A stretch of 64,000 bases of DNA, taken from Ptychodera flava (taxonomy: Eukaryota > Hemichordata > Enteropneusta > Ptychoderidae). Of the stretch, positions 23,771 through 35,423 are shown piece after piece. The DNA lies in contig NC_091930.1 in assembly GCF_041260155.1 (NCBI RefSeq), positions 14,876,156-14,940,155 of the forward strand, written 5' to 3'. The translations under genes were made by a program, and so were the position numbers. Positions within the stretch are counted from its first letter, which is position 1. Each line of letters begins with the position of its first letter. The notes under the pieces were generated by a model that was not told where the DNA came from, searched no databases, and saw nothing but the letters and a program-made list of their open reading frames with translations.

Positions 23771-25340
23771 TTGCACGTTTTACATTTTTTACATTTATCA
23801 ATGCACGAAATACATTCTTTACATTTAATACATTTATTACATGAAAGGTCTGCACGAAATACATTCTTTACATTTAATACATTCTTTACACGAAAGGTCT
23901 GCACGAAATACACTCTTTACATTTAATACATTTAAGGCACGAAAGGTCTGCACGAAATACATTCTTTACATTTATACATTTTTTTACATTTATGTCGTGA
24001 AAGGTCTGCACGAAATGCATTCTATGGCCGGGTCGGGTCACAGGTTTAACTGGGCTTGCACGAAATACATTCTTTACATTTAATACATTTTTTACATGAA
24101 AGGTCTGCACGAAATACATTTTTTACATTTATGACATGAAAGGTCTGCACGAAATACATTCTTTACATTTAATACATTTTTTACATGAAAGGTCTGCACG
24201 AAATACATTCTTTACATTTAATACATTTTTTACATTTTTTTACACGAAAGGTCTGCACGAAATACATTCTATGGTCGTCGGGTCGAATCTAACTGGGCTT
24301 GCACGAAATACATTCTTTACATTAATACACGAAATACATTCTATGGTCGGGTCAGGTTTAGCTGGGCTTCCACGAAATACATTCTTTACATTTAATACAT
24401 TTTTTACATTTTTTTACACGAAAGGTCTGCACGATATACATTCTTTACATTTAATACATTTTTTACATTTATGTCACGAAAGGTCTGCACGAAATACATT
24501 CTATGGTCGTCGGGTCGAATCTAACAGGGCTTGCACGAAATACATTCTTTACATTTAATACACGAAATACATTCTATGGTCGGGTCAGGTTTAGCTGGGC
24601 TTCCACGAAATACATTCTTTACATTTAATACATTTTTTACATTTATGACATGAAAGGTCTGCACGAAATACATTCTTTACATTTAATACATTTTTTACAT
24701 GAAAGGTCTGCACGAAATACATTCTTTACATTTAATACATTTTTTACATTTTTTTACACGAAAGGTCTGCACGATATACATTCTTTACATTTAATACATT
24801 TTTTACATTTATGTCACGAAAGGTCTGCACGAAATACATTCTATGGTCGGGTCGAATCTAACTGGGCTTGCACGAAATACATTCTTTACATTTAATACAC
24901 GAAATACATTCTATGGTCGGGTCAGGTTTAGCTGGGCTTCCACGAAATACATTCTTTACATTTAATACATTTTTTACATTTATGTCACGAAAGGTCTGCA
25001 CGAAATACATTCTTTACATTTAATACATTTTTTACATTTATGTCACGAAAGGTCTGCACGAAATACATTCTATGGTCGGGTCGAATCTAACTGGGCTTGC
25101 ACGAAATACATTCTTTACATTTAATACACGAAATACATTCTATGGTCGGGTCAGGTTTAGCTGGGCTTCCACGAAATACATTCTTTCCATTTAATACATT
25201 TTTTACATTTAAGTCATGAAAGGTCTGCACGAAATACATTTTATGATCGGGGCCGGGTCTAGATGGGCTTGCACGAAATACATTCTTTACATTTAATACA
25301 TTCTTTACAATTTATACACTTTTACATGTTTTACATTGAT
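23771..25340 (+). repeat. Two-module minisatellite, left arm of giant palindrome
   Basis: Built from two alternating modules that both begin ACGAAATACATTCT. Module 1 (about 58 bp) continues TTACATTTAATACATT, TTTTACATTTATGTC and ACGAAAGGTCTGC. Module 2 (about 43 bp) continues ATGGTCGGGTC then CTGGGCTTGC. Some units are shortened. The long open frames across it are repeat translations with no protein signature. Confidence 0.95.
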
Positions 25341-25477
25341 GGCATGAAGGTTCTGCACGAAATATATCATAAGCTCGGGGCAGGTTGTAGCATGGCTTGT
25401 TAAAGTTCAAAATGGGCTAAAATTGTCCTGGCATAACCACTTGTGGAGGGACCGTGGGACATGATACGAAAAAAGCA
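25341..25477. other. Spacer of the giant palindrome
   Basis: About 140 bp between the two opposed minisatellite arms, with decayed repeat edges and unique sequence around GGAGGGACCGTGGGACATG. This would be the loop if the arms paired. Confidence 0.85.
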
Positions 25478-26800
25478 TTTAATGTAAAGAATGTTATTCG
25501 TGAAGACCTTTCATGTAAAGAATGTATTAAATGTAAAGAATGTATTTCCTGCAAGCACAGCTAGATCCGACCCGACCTTACAATGTATTTCGTGCAGAAC
25601 TTTCATATAGGCCTCCAAATGTAAAAAAATGTAAAGAATGTATTAAATGTAAAAAATGCATTTCGTACAAGACCGGCCCAAACTCCCGATGATGTCCGAT
25701 AACTCCCGAGAGACCCGACAGTTCGGTGTATTTAGTACGGATATTTAATGTATTGAATGTATTTCGTGCAGACCTTTCGTGACATAAATGTAAAAAATGT
25801 ATTAAATGTAAAGAATGTATTTCGTGCAGACCTTTCGTGTAAAAAATGTATTAAATGTAAAGAATGTATTTCGTGCAGACCTTTCGTGACATAAATGTAA
25901 AAAATGTATTAAATGTAAAGAATGTATTTCGTGCAAGCCCAGCTAAACCCGACCTGACCCGACCATAGAATGTATTTCGTGCAGACCTTTCGTGACATAA
26001 ATGTAAAAAATGTATTAAATGCCGGTAAAGAATGTATTTCGTGCAGACCTTTCGTGTAAAAAATGTATTAAATGTAAAGAATGTATTTCGTGCAAGCCCA
26101 GCTAGACCCGTCCCGACCCGACCATAGAATGTATTTCGTGCAGACCTTTCGTGACATAAATGTAAAAAATGTATTAAATGTATTAAATGTAAAGAATGTA
26201 TTTCGTGCAAGCCCAGCTAAACCCAACCCGACCATAGAATGTATTTCGTGCAGACCTTTCGTGACTTAAATGTAAAAAATGTATTAAATGTAAAGAATGT
26301 ATTTCGTGCAAGCCCAGCTAAACCTGACCCGACCATAGAATGTATTTCGTGCAGACCTTTCGTGACATAAATGTAAAAAATGTATTAAATGTAAAGAATG
26401 TATTTCGTGCAGACCTTTCGTGACATAAATGTAAAAAATGTATTAAATGTATTAAATGTAAAGAATGTATTTCGTGCAAGCCCAGCTAGACCCGTCCCGA
26501 CCCGACCATAGAATGTATTTCGTGCAGACCTTTCGTGACATAAATGTAAAAAATGTATTAAATGTAAAGAATGTATTTCGTGCAGACCTTTCGTGTAAAA
26601 AATGTATTAAATGTAAAGAATGTATTTCGTGCAGACCTTTCGTGACATAAATGTAAAAAATGTATTAAATGCCGGTAAAGAATGTATTTCGTGCAGACCT
26701 TTCGTGACAAAAATGTAAAAAATGTATTAAATGTATTAAATGTAAAGAATGTATTTTGTGCAAGCCCAGCTAGACCCGTCCCGACCCGACCATAGAATGT
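25478..26800 (-). repeat. Two-module minisatellite, right arm of giant palindrome
   Basis: Reverse-complement orientation of the left arm: AGAATGTATTTCGTGCA joins module 1 (GACCTTTCGTGACATAAATG) and module 2 (AGCCCAGCTAGACCCG and GACCCGACCATAG). The arm stops sharply near 26,800. Confidence 0.95.
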
Positions 26801-28859
26801 TAGGCATGAAAAAAAGAGAGTCAAGAAAGTAGTTTATTAAGTGACTTTATTGAAATAATTTCGAAAATAGTCAGTCACAATTCTCTTGTACATCGTCGTG
26901 AAAACGTTATGGACGGAAAAGAAGGCTTGAAAGATATCACAAACGATACAGATATCGTATTTAAAAGGTAAAGGGTGACTTCATAGATCTTGTCACATTA
27001 CATTTTTAGATCATAACACTTTGCTAGGTAATATTCTAGAAATATTCTGGCAATTGACTAAAAGTTGTTTGTATAAGGCTATGATAGTATTTTATTATAA
27101 AAATTATAGGAACTGAGTATTTGTGAGACTTTAGAATGTCATTAGCAAAGGATGGGGATCATTAACCATGAACCTAGGGGTACCAAACTGTGACCCATGG
27201 TGTGAGGTCATTGATACAAATTGTTCTCGCGCACAAGCTTAAGCGCCCTGTCGTAACCATGACGGCGTGAAGCGCGCAAGCTGACTTGACAGTTTATAAT
27301 GACTTCTTCTTACGGGTATAGAGTTTAGGCTTGGTGAATTTAACAACATAAAGTCGCTCAGCCCTATAACATTTCTAAAAGATAAAAGACAACGTGTTCA
27401 AATTAACACTTCATCATGATGGACTTTTAAAGATCAACACGGTATAAGTCAATAAAATACATATCAAGGTTCTGTTCAATAATGTTTAGATAATTTCATT
27501 TGTAATTACATTCAAGCGTGATAATACATATTGTGAAGCAGCAGATCATAAGGCAGAGATGTAAATAACGTGGCATAGTTGTATTTACAGATCCTTCAGC
27601 ATAGAATTTCTTACGTCATGCATTCCGTAAATTAGCGTCCTTCAGAGAACCTTGCAGCGAAAATGTTTTTGAAAGTCAGTCAACATAATGATAAACGATT
27701 GTTTAATATTTGTATCATGTTAGCTATTTGAAAAATATATAACATCATTACATTTTCTGCATCAAAATCACCTGGAAAGCTGTATGGTTCAATCTCAGAC
27801 AAATATATATATTCTATATTCTATTCTATATTCTATATTTGTCTGTGGTTCAATCAATGTGTGTAACAAAGCATTGACACTATTAACTGAATGTAGCGCC
27901 GAGTAAAATTTACGAAAACAACCGATATTAAAACAAAAACACTTTACAAGAACCAAGCGAAGTAAGGCGTAATTGGCAACGCATATTCGATAACAGAATT
28001 ATACATTCATATAGGTGACGTTTAAGATATATAAAGAAATAAAAATGGGACTCTATATAACACAAGTAAATTTACACATAAATACAATACCGTTTCTGCC
28101 GAAATCATCGATTTCACAATCCCCAGCTCAATGTTGCACAGCATTCTGTACTATTTCACAAATTAAATAAAGCCAATCAACACATTTTAAATAGAATGAA
28201 TTTCTGTGTAAGTTAAATATTACATTTGATCGTATTCACATGTACAAATTTACTAAAATGAGTTTCGAATACAGCGCCCTCATCGGTGCAACCTGTCAGC
28301 GACGATGTCGCTTCTGAATCATTGTTTGCCGGAACTATGCAGGAATAACGTGTGGTTTTACAGCATTTACTATAGTCCTACACTTGAACTAAATCTTATA
28401 CATTTGATTGAAGCAGTAATACAAAATTTATAATCATTTAATTCGATCATTTGTACTGTGAAAAGAAAGTTCACTATCCACCTGTATTTGGTTTTTTCCT
28501 ACTTCAAAGCATAATGTCTTAGGTGTTCTGAATCAAGCAAGATTCTAGCACAGATATTTAGTTAAATTTAATCAACACACACGTAAGTATTATAAGAAAC
28601 GAATGTTTTATATTTTAAGTGGAGATAAATTTTGTTTCCAACTGGTTTGTGCACATAAAACTTTAAGAAGTAGAAATATAAATAATCTGAAAGTCATGAT
28701 AGAAGTGCAACGAAATTGCATAAAATGAGTTGGTCTGATAAAATACGTTAAGAATAAGTTTCTAGCTGCAGATCTAAGGTTACTCATCCACAGTGAATAT
28801 TCTCCATGTAAGCATAGACTCTCGAGGGGTCATGATTTTACCAGATAAGCTTACGCCAT
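26801..28859. other. No feature seen
   Basis: AT-rich DNA between the palindrome and the 3' end of the receptor gene. There is a small TATTC-type microsatellite near 27,805-27,845. No gene or RNA is recognised. Confidence 0.6.
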
Positions 28860-28865
28860 TTTATT
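28860..28865 (-). promoter_or_regulatory. Candidate polyadenylation signal
   Basis: AATAAA on the minus strand, 27 bases past the receptor stop codon. The spacing is short but workable, and it supports the last-exon call. Confidence 0.5.
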
Positions 28866-28891
28866 ATTAAATATGCAATTTCTGGAGCTTT

Positions 28892-29008
28892 TCATATCAG
28901 TCGAATGAATGCCTTTGATGGTGATATTGTGAACACGGATACTGTACGAATCGCCGCGGCATCTATCCGCCCCGGATTTACGTTTTCGTAACCAGCGTGC
29001 GTCTTTCT
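28892..29008 (-). CDS. Receptor last exon: cytoplasmic tail end
   Basis: Acceptor at TTCCTTCTGAAG, phase 0, coding 38 residues from [14 protein letters not shown] to a TGA at 28,892. The start is chosen because it is the only phase-0 acceptor that keeps this frame after the previous exon. A possible AATAAA follows. Family tails are variable, so support rests on phase and position. Confidence 0.6.
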   Translation of the reverse strand, partial: RKTHAGYENVNPGRIDAAAIRTVSVFTISPSKAFIRLI

Positions 29009-32000
29009 CTTCAGAAGGAAATTGGCTGTGTCTGCTGATTTAGCTTGTTTAAAGAAGCAAAGTAAGCAGTAATGAAGAACAAAAGAGACTTCAGTTGTAC
29101 CGTGAAGAACATGGGACAACTGGTAACTTCAACAACCACAAGACTTAGTCTGAACTTCAAAGTTTATGAACTATCTTCATAGGAAAGGGATTTTCAGTTC
29201 CAAGCTTGTTGTACCTTGTTAAGCCTTGTCTTGGAATCGGTCATTGCAGACTTGTCCGTGCCAGCTGCCGTACAGGTAGTTTCCTTGGAAACAGAGCATG
29301 TGTAGACAAGGTTAGTATGTTCGAGCGGTTCACATTGCATCTTGAAGCTGATACATCGAGGGCGCAGTACGCGTACACGGACAACAATATGAACACTAGC
29401 ATGTACCATAGTTCCTTTATTACATTCAAAGATATTAATGTTTATGGTATCGATATCGTGTATTCTGTCGTATCGTTTGTGTACATACCTTGTTCAATAA
29501 CGTTAACAAATTACCCAACATAAACCGACACTTGAAATTCAAAATAGTTGAAACTGCTGCGTTAACTCTATGGGGAAATGATGAAGGTGAAAACTTCACC
29601 TACCCACAGACCTTCTGTACGAGGCCCCACAAGCGATAGACCAGATATGTATTGGGGAAATGTGAAGTCTGACAATTTATCCTCGAGGTGTATCCTACTT
29701 TTAAATACGGCTAGTTTTCAATCGGGTTCGAACCCACAACATACGGCATCAATCGCCTAGCGGAGAGGCAACAGAAAGAACCGCTCGGCTAAATCTCCAC
29801 TCTCAAAAAGACTTGAAACATAATTTCGCGCACGAGCAGAAAGGGATTAAATTACCACAGCTATTTTTTGCATGTTGCATATTTGTAAAATCGACAGCAG
29901 AAAGAGTTGGGACGAGATGAAAGTTCCTTATCATGAGTTTACGCTTGGAAAAGTTCACGGAATCATTTCTTTCATGATTCTTCACCACAGGCGCCGCTAT
30001 CGTCTTTTGTATCTCATCAATTGAGTTTGTTGACATATTTCCTCTTAGAAATGCGGTCATGTCGTACCATAACAAGCTATTAGAATTATTACAAACGCTG
30101 AAGAAATGCAGGATAAACTCATCAATTCGTCGTTACTTCATGTCACTTAGCGTCTTCTGTCTGTCAAACCGACTGAAAGGGTGCACTCTCTCTTCTGAAA
30201 TATCATGGCGGGAAAATTACCTGATTAACGTTTGACGTCATCGTCTTCGAATCCGAGGAGGAGGACGAGGGGTACGAGGATGTTTTGAAAGCGAGGCCGC
30301 CTCGCTTTCGATTCCAGGCGTTCCTCACTTCATCATTGAGGACGCAGTGAAAGATGAAGACGGCAAAGCCCTGAAAAGCCGATAGAACATCTTTAAAGGA
30401 CGATACGTTCTCGTATATTCCCGAAAGTTAATGAATTATTCAAGATGCTGACCAACGACGAATAGAGGACATAGACACAAGCAGATGGAGGATTACCAGA
30501 CAATGAAAAGTTGTCAATCTCTCAGCCGATTTATTAATTTGCGCGATTGTATCCACAGGGACGTGCCTACGTAGGCAATCAATGTGAACGTGCAATTCGA
30601 AAATTGGATGTTTCAAAGAGCAATAGTTCTCATGCAACTGAATGTGGATAATCAGTTGAATTATACATGGGCCGTGGCAAGTGCTGACATACGCTATGAT
30701 ATGCCGTCGTATTGAACAGTTCCCTAGGGGTGCCGAACGCATTGAAAGTGCCAAATTCGAGCGTGTTAAGATATGCATCAGTTCTTCGAATTCTGAACGG
30801 AGCCATTTGCTTCTCTAATTTGCGAGGAGCAAAATCTATCAGAAAAGTTGTCATTACAAAATTGAAAAGAAACCCGACACTTTTATTGACATTTCACGGC
30901 AATTTAAAACCTTTCCCATCAATTGCAGAAAGGTTACTGCTACTGATCAAACAACGAAAAAACATGATCATTCCATCGTTTAATTTTACAGGCGACACAG
31001 CTTCAAAATTCAAATCAATAGTAGACATTTGACTTCTTTCCTGAAAAAAAAATCAAATGTTTGAAAGATCACCTGGGTTGAATTGAAGATGACGAAGAGG
31101 TACTGGAAAAAGACGGTGTGCTGACTGAAGGAAAAGACGCCAAACAGCCACACTGTAAAAATAGCGGACGCTAGACGCGTCTTTACGCGTTCAAAATGTA
31201 CGTGTCGGTGTTCAAATTTGAACGGCTAGTGTTCATATTGTTAACACTACTGTTCATATTATTAACAATGATGTTCTAAACCTGAACACTATGTGTTAAC
31301 AGCCATCTCCTTCAAGTGTTCAAAAACTCAGCATCACAGAAATTTTACAATACTGTGAAACAATTAACAGTCTTTTGTGTTTTTTACTTTACAATGGCTA
31401 TATTCAATTTACTACTGCCTCGCTGTCCGGCAAACGTACACGGATTTTGGTGTGACGAATTTCCCACTAAGTGAAAAGTATTTCCGGTCTACAATTGCTG
31501 AAAGCATGTTTTTTCTAAAAAAGAAAGTATACAAAATAATTGTACACGCTTATTACGTGTTGAAATTTTGAAAATTTGAAAATAAAAACAGAAAACCACC
31601 ATGAACGTTTTAATTTTAACATCGGCGTGCAAGAGGCGTTCTATTTCTAAACACTTGGTGTTCAAGTTTGGTGCTTTTTCCTATCCCATGATGCATCAAA
31701 ACGGAAGTTGCGACATTTTTCTTATAAGCGCACCCTGAAGTCGTGATCGTGCGGAAACATGACCAGAAAGGGTAAGTTTCTCTCCCAAAATAGTAAAGGT
31801 ATTAGATTTTGAAGCATCTGTATTAATATCCTTCGAAATTAATCGTATTGTACTTTGAAATAGCTTAACTACGTGAAGAAACCTTTTTTCTTTCAGTGGC
31901 TGGTATACCAACAACAAGCTGTGATACGCGATGGTACTTTTGGCCATGGCCTATCGATCGATCTCACTCGGGTCAAGGGTCATCGTGACACCATAACCCT

Positions 32001-35000
32001 TGACCTGAGCGCGATCGATACGCCTTGCATAGTACCGCTGCGTAATCACAGCTAACACATGTCTTTTAGTAGAGACAATCGCATGTAAAAAATCAGTTAA
32101 ACATCGTAGAGTATACAATGTATTGTTTCAGCATATGAGAGTTTGGCTTTTTTATTTTAGTCAATTGATGACAAGAAGAAACCAATATTTTGTAACAGTA
32201 TTGAAAATTATGAAAGTCTCCCCTTTTCCTTAACCTAATCAGTCTCTTGTCTTTCATTTAAAGTCTCATCTCGCCATATTACCTATTGTTGCATTATTTT
32301 CAGGATGTAAAAAGTTGGATTTAACTGAAAATCGAAGAGTTGTTACAGAAGCTGGTGCACGTGGTACAGATAATAAAGAAGATGAGTGTACAGGTAGCTG
32401 TCTGGAAACAAGCTTGAGAACCTCAGTTCATCTCTAATGTAGATTTAAACTTCCAAGGGTCAGTAACTGAATTATGATAAGTTTCTGTATTTTTTTTCTG
32501 AATTAATCTAAGCTTTAGTAGCATGGTATGATCAACTACATGTTGCCGGAGAATAAGCTTTCACAGACGTGTAGTCTCCTTTATCAGATGCAAGGATGGA
32601 ATGAAAAATTAAAGCTGAAAGCGACGGAAAATTCAGAGTAAAAATGTCCACTGAATTTTCTGAAATTTTCACTTTGAATTTTCTGTCACTTTCTGCTTCA
32701 ATTTTCCATTCCCCCTTGCATCTGTTAAAGGAGACTTCAAGTCTTTGGAAGCTTATGCCCTTATAAAATTTAGTTGATCATAGCATGCTACCAAACCTTA
32801 GAGAATTTTGTATTGTACCTTAACACGTCTCTTGTTCTTAGCAACTGGTTTTTAGCTTTGCCGTCAGCTAAATAGGTGGATGTGTAGCATTGTCCTCGAA
32901 TTTGTACATCCCAAGGTTTTCCTTTAAAATAGCATGTACAAATCCTTTAATATTTGGATTAAAGGTCCCCCGGGATTACCCTAATCACATATGTTCAAAT
33001 TATGATGAACTATGCGAATTTATATTTTTGAGGCTAATTTTGCTATTTTTGGCAAAAATCTTCTTCTCTTTTACTGACGTCTTCAATATTTGGTAAACAT
33101 GTCCCTAAGAATGACCCTAGTCAAATTTGTGCTATTTGTGATGAAATATTCAATTTTTTATATTTCATGGCAATTTTCGTCATTTTTGGTCAAAAGTCCT
33201 TTAAAAATCTTTTTCAAAACTGCTAATTGAACAGCTTTGATATTTAGGACATAGATCTCTACTGATAGCCTTTTTCAGATTGTTCAAATAAAGCAGAAAT
33301 TTGAAACTTTGTATTTTTAAGACATTAAAGACATTTCAGACATTTTAAGATATTAGGGATTACCAGAATGTGATATATTCACATTATGATGCAATCTACA
33401 TTTTTTTATTTTAAGGGTGATTTTATCACTTTAGGTAAAAACATTTGTATAAACAATTAATAGCAAGGTACACCAGAATCTGAAAGGTCTTAACGAATAT
33501 GTTTTTAATTTCTGAGAAGTAGATTTTTGAAATGTCACCGATTTATGTCATTGTTTATTTAAAGATATTACAAACAAACAAAGCTTTTTGTTCATGAAGG
33601 ACTTTGTTGGACAAGGAAATAGGTTTTACCCTAACAAGGACCCACTTTCCCCACTTTCTGCATGTTGTGCCTTACTGTGACACTTTGACAACTTTACATG
33701 TTGTGTTTACTTTAATGTGGACAACTATGTATCATGTGCACTAGAGAAGCCTTGACTAACTTTCTTTTTCTTCAAAATTTACAATTGTCTATACAAGAGG
33801 AAATGTCTTTAAGAAACCATCGTAAAACAATGAAGTATGCATTCCATACATACACATGTTTTCAACGAAGTAAGTAAGCCAAATTTTGAGCTTTTTCAGT
33901 TGATATTTTGTACATTTTAAACAAGTATGAACCTTAAAACGTAATCCCCAATATTTAAGAAAAACCTGTTATGTTATTACTTTGTTCATATTTTTTAAAA
34001 CGATCCACATTTTTTATGGTGATTTTTAATGCTTATGTTTTTGATAGGAGGGTGTTAACACCGTTGGTATTTCCTCTGACAAACTTTACATACAAATTGG
34101 CCAATGTTTATTTGCCCATTTTACAGTAATTGTATTTTACTCGAGAAATGCTTTGTGTATTTTTAGAATAAAATAATTTTATTGAATATCAGAGGTCTGT
34201 AATGTTATTCCAAGGCTTGAACACCCCCTTAACGCCCAAAATTAAAGGTGTTCAACAAGCGCGCATCATGTGTTCTAGCCTTTAACACACTTATCGTTGA
34301 ACGGCGTCCATGCGTTCAAAAAGTGTTACAGCCCTTTGAACGCGTAAATGCGTTCAATTTTTTGAACACATTTCATGTGCAACGTGTGTTCAGATATGGA
34401 ACACCATGGTGTTCAATATAATATCTGATGAACACGTAGCGTTCAAAATCTGCACACGTGTGTTCAAAATTGAACGTTGGTTGAACACGTAGTGTTAAAT
34501 TTCTGAACGTCTGGACGCGTTCAAAAAGTGTTACAAAAAGGCGTTTAATCGGTGTTCTATCCTTTAACACTTAACTTTACAGTGCAGGTTAGACCCAGTA
34601 TTGGTAACAACATTACTCCAGCCCGGAGACCAGATCTGCGATGAAATAGGCAAAAGTTTCATAATTCAGTTTGCTTATCGCTGCATCACAGTATGGGGGC
34701 GTTTCGCTTCACTCTACGGTACAATGCATAGCTGCTCCACGCACAGTTGTAGATATACTGACAATCTAACCCGCTCGTAGAAAGATGTCACTCACGTTAA
34801 CATCCGACTTGAATAAATAAGCCGATTAACTCGATTAACCTCGTCCGAGCAACCACCTCTGTTGAGTTCAACATCGATCACGACCTATTTAAGCAGCGGC
34901 ACAACAGCAAGGCGGTTCGAGCAAGGGACCGTTAATTGGTGTCTAGACCATTGGCTCCTGTTCAATCGTTCGAGACGGTCTAATTACAGCGGGAGAAATC

Positions 35001-35257
35001 AATGCCTTTTCAGCTTTCTATTTTCAACACTTAGTAAGGTTTTACTGTCAGGATTAATTTCTTTTTGATAAATTCGTACAGTACGGTTGTTTACACTTCC
35101 TGTGACATCGACTAGAAGACGAAAGAACGATGAGCTGTATTAAATTTTCAATATTTACTTGATTTTCTCGGAGTCCGATTTCTTAGCAGTTGCTCGGATA
35201 GACAGGAATGCTTTCATGACAGCTATTAATACCACGCTGTTTACCTGAAAAAGCAAT

Positions 35258-35324
<67 letters not shown>

Positions 35325-35374
35325 CATACAATATATATATATATGTATGTATGTATGTATGTATCTATTCAGAT

Positions 35375-35423
<49 letters not shown>

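Larger units (their letters stand above)
31151..34584. mobile_element. CACTG-ended DNA transposon inserted in the TM6 exon
   Basis: 3,434 bp, bounded by CACTGTAAA and TTTACAGTG and flanked by a 2-bp duplication (CA on the plus strand, TG in the gene). Both subterminal regions carry many GTGTTCA/TGAACAC words. CACTG termini plus subterminal repeats fit the EnSpm/CACTA superfamily; the 2-bp duplication is less typical (3 bp is commoner), so the family is tentative. The interior is AT-rich and holds two long palindromes and degenerate tandem repeats. No transposase was recognised, so it is non-autonomous. Confidence 0.88.

Noticed and set aside
23841-26824. Repetitive open frames such as G-L-H-E-I-H-S and R-S-A-R-N-T-F in the palindromic minisatellite
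   Set aside because: They arise from the repeat unit length; they appear on both arms in mirrored frames and lack start, domain or splice context.
30241-30310. Acidic plus-strand open frame (E-S-E-E-E-D-E-G-Y)
   Set aside because: It is the antisense shadow of the serine-rich receptor tail exon at 30,221-30,370.
30930-30974. Minus-strand stretch [10 protein letters not shown] resembling the end of TM7
   Set aside because: No AG acceptor precedes it, and the true continuation (GFAVFIFHC) is present with good splice sites at 30,370.
30440-31032. Overlapping open frames on both strands of about 75-112 residues
   Set aside because: No recognisable domain, and mutually overlapping frames in receptor intron DNA.
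31078-31170. Acidic plus-strand frame ([12 protein letters not shown])
   Set aside because: Antisense shadow of the TM6-TM7 receptor exon.
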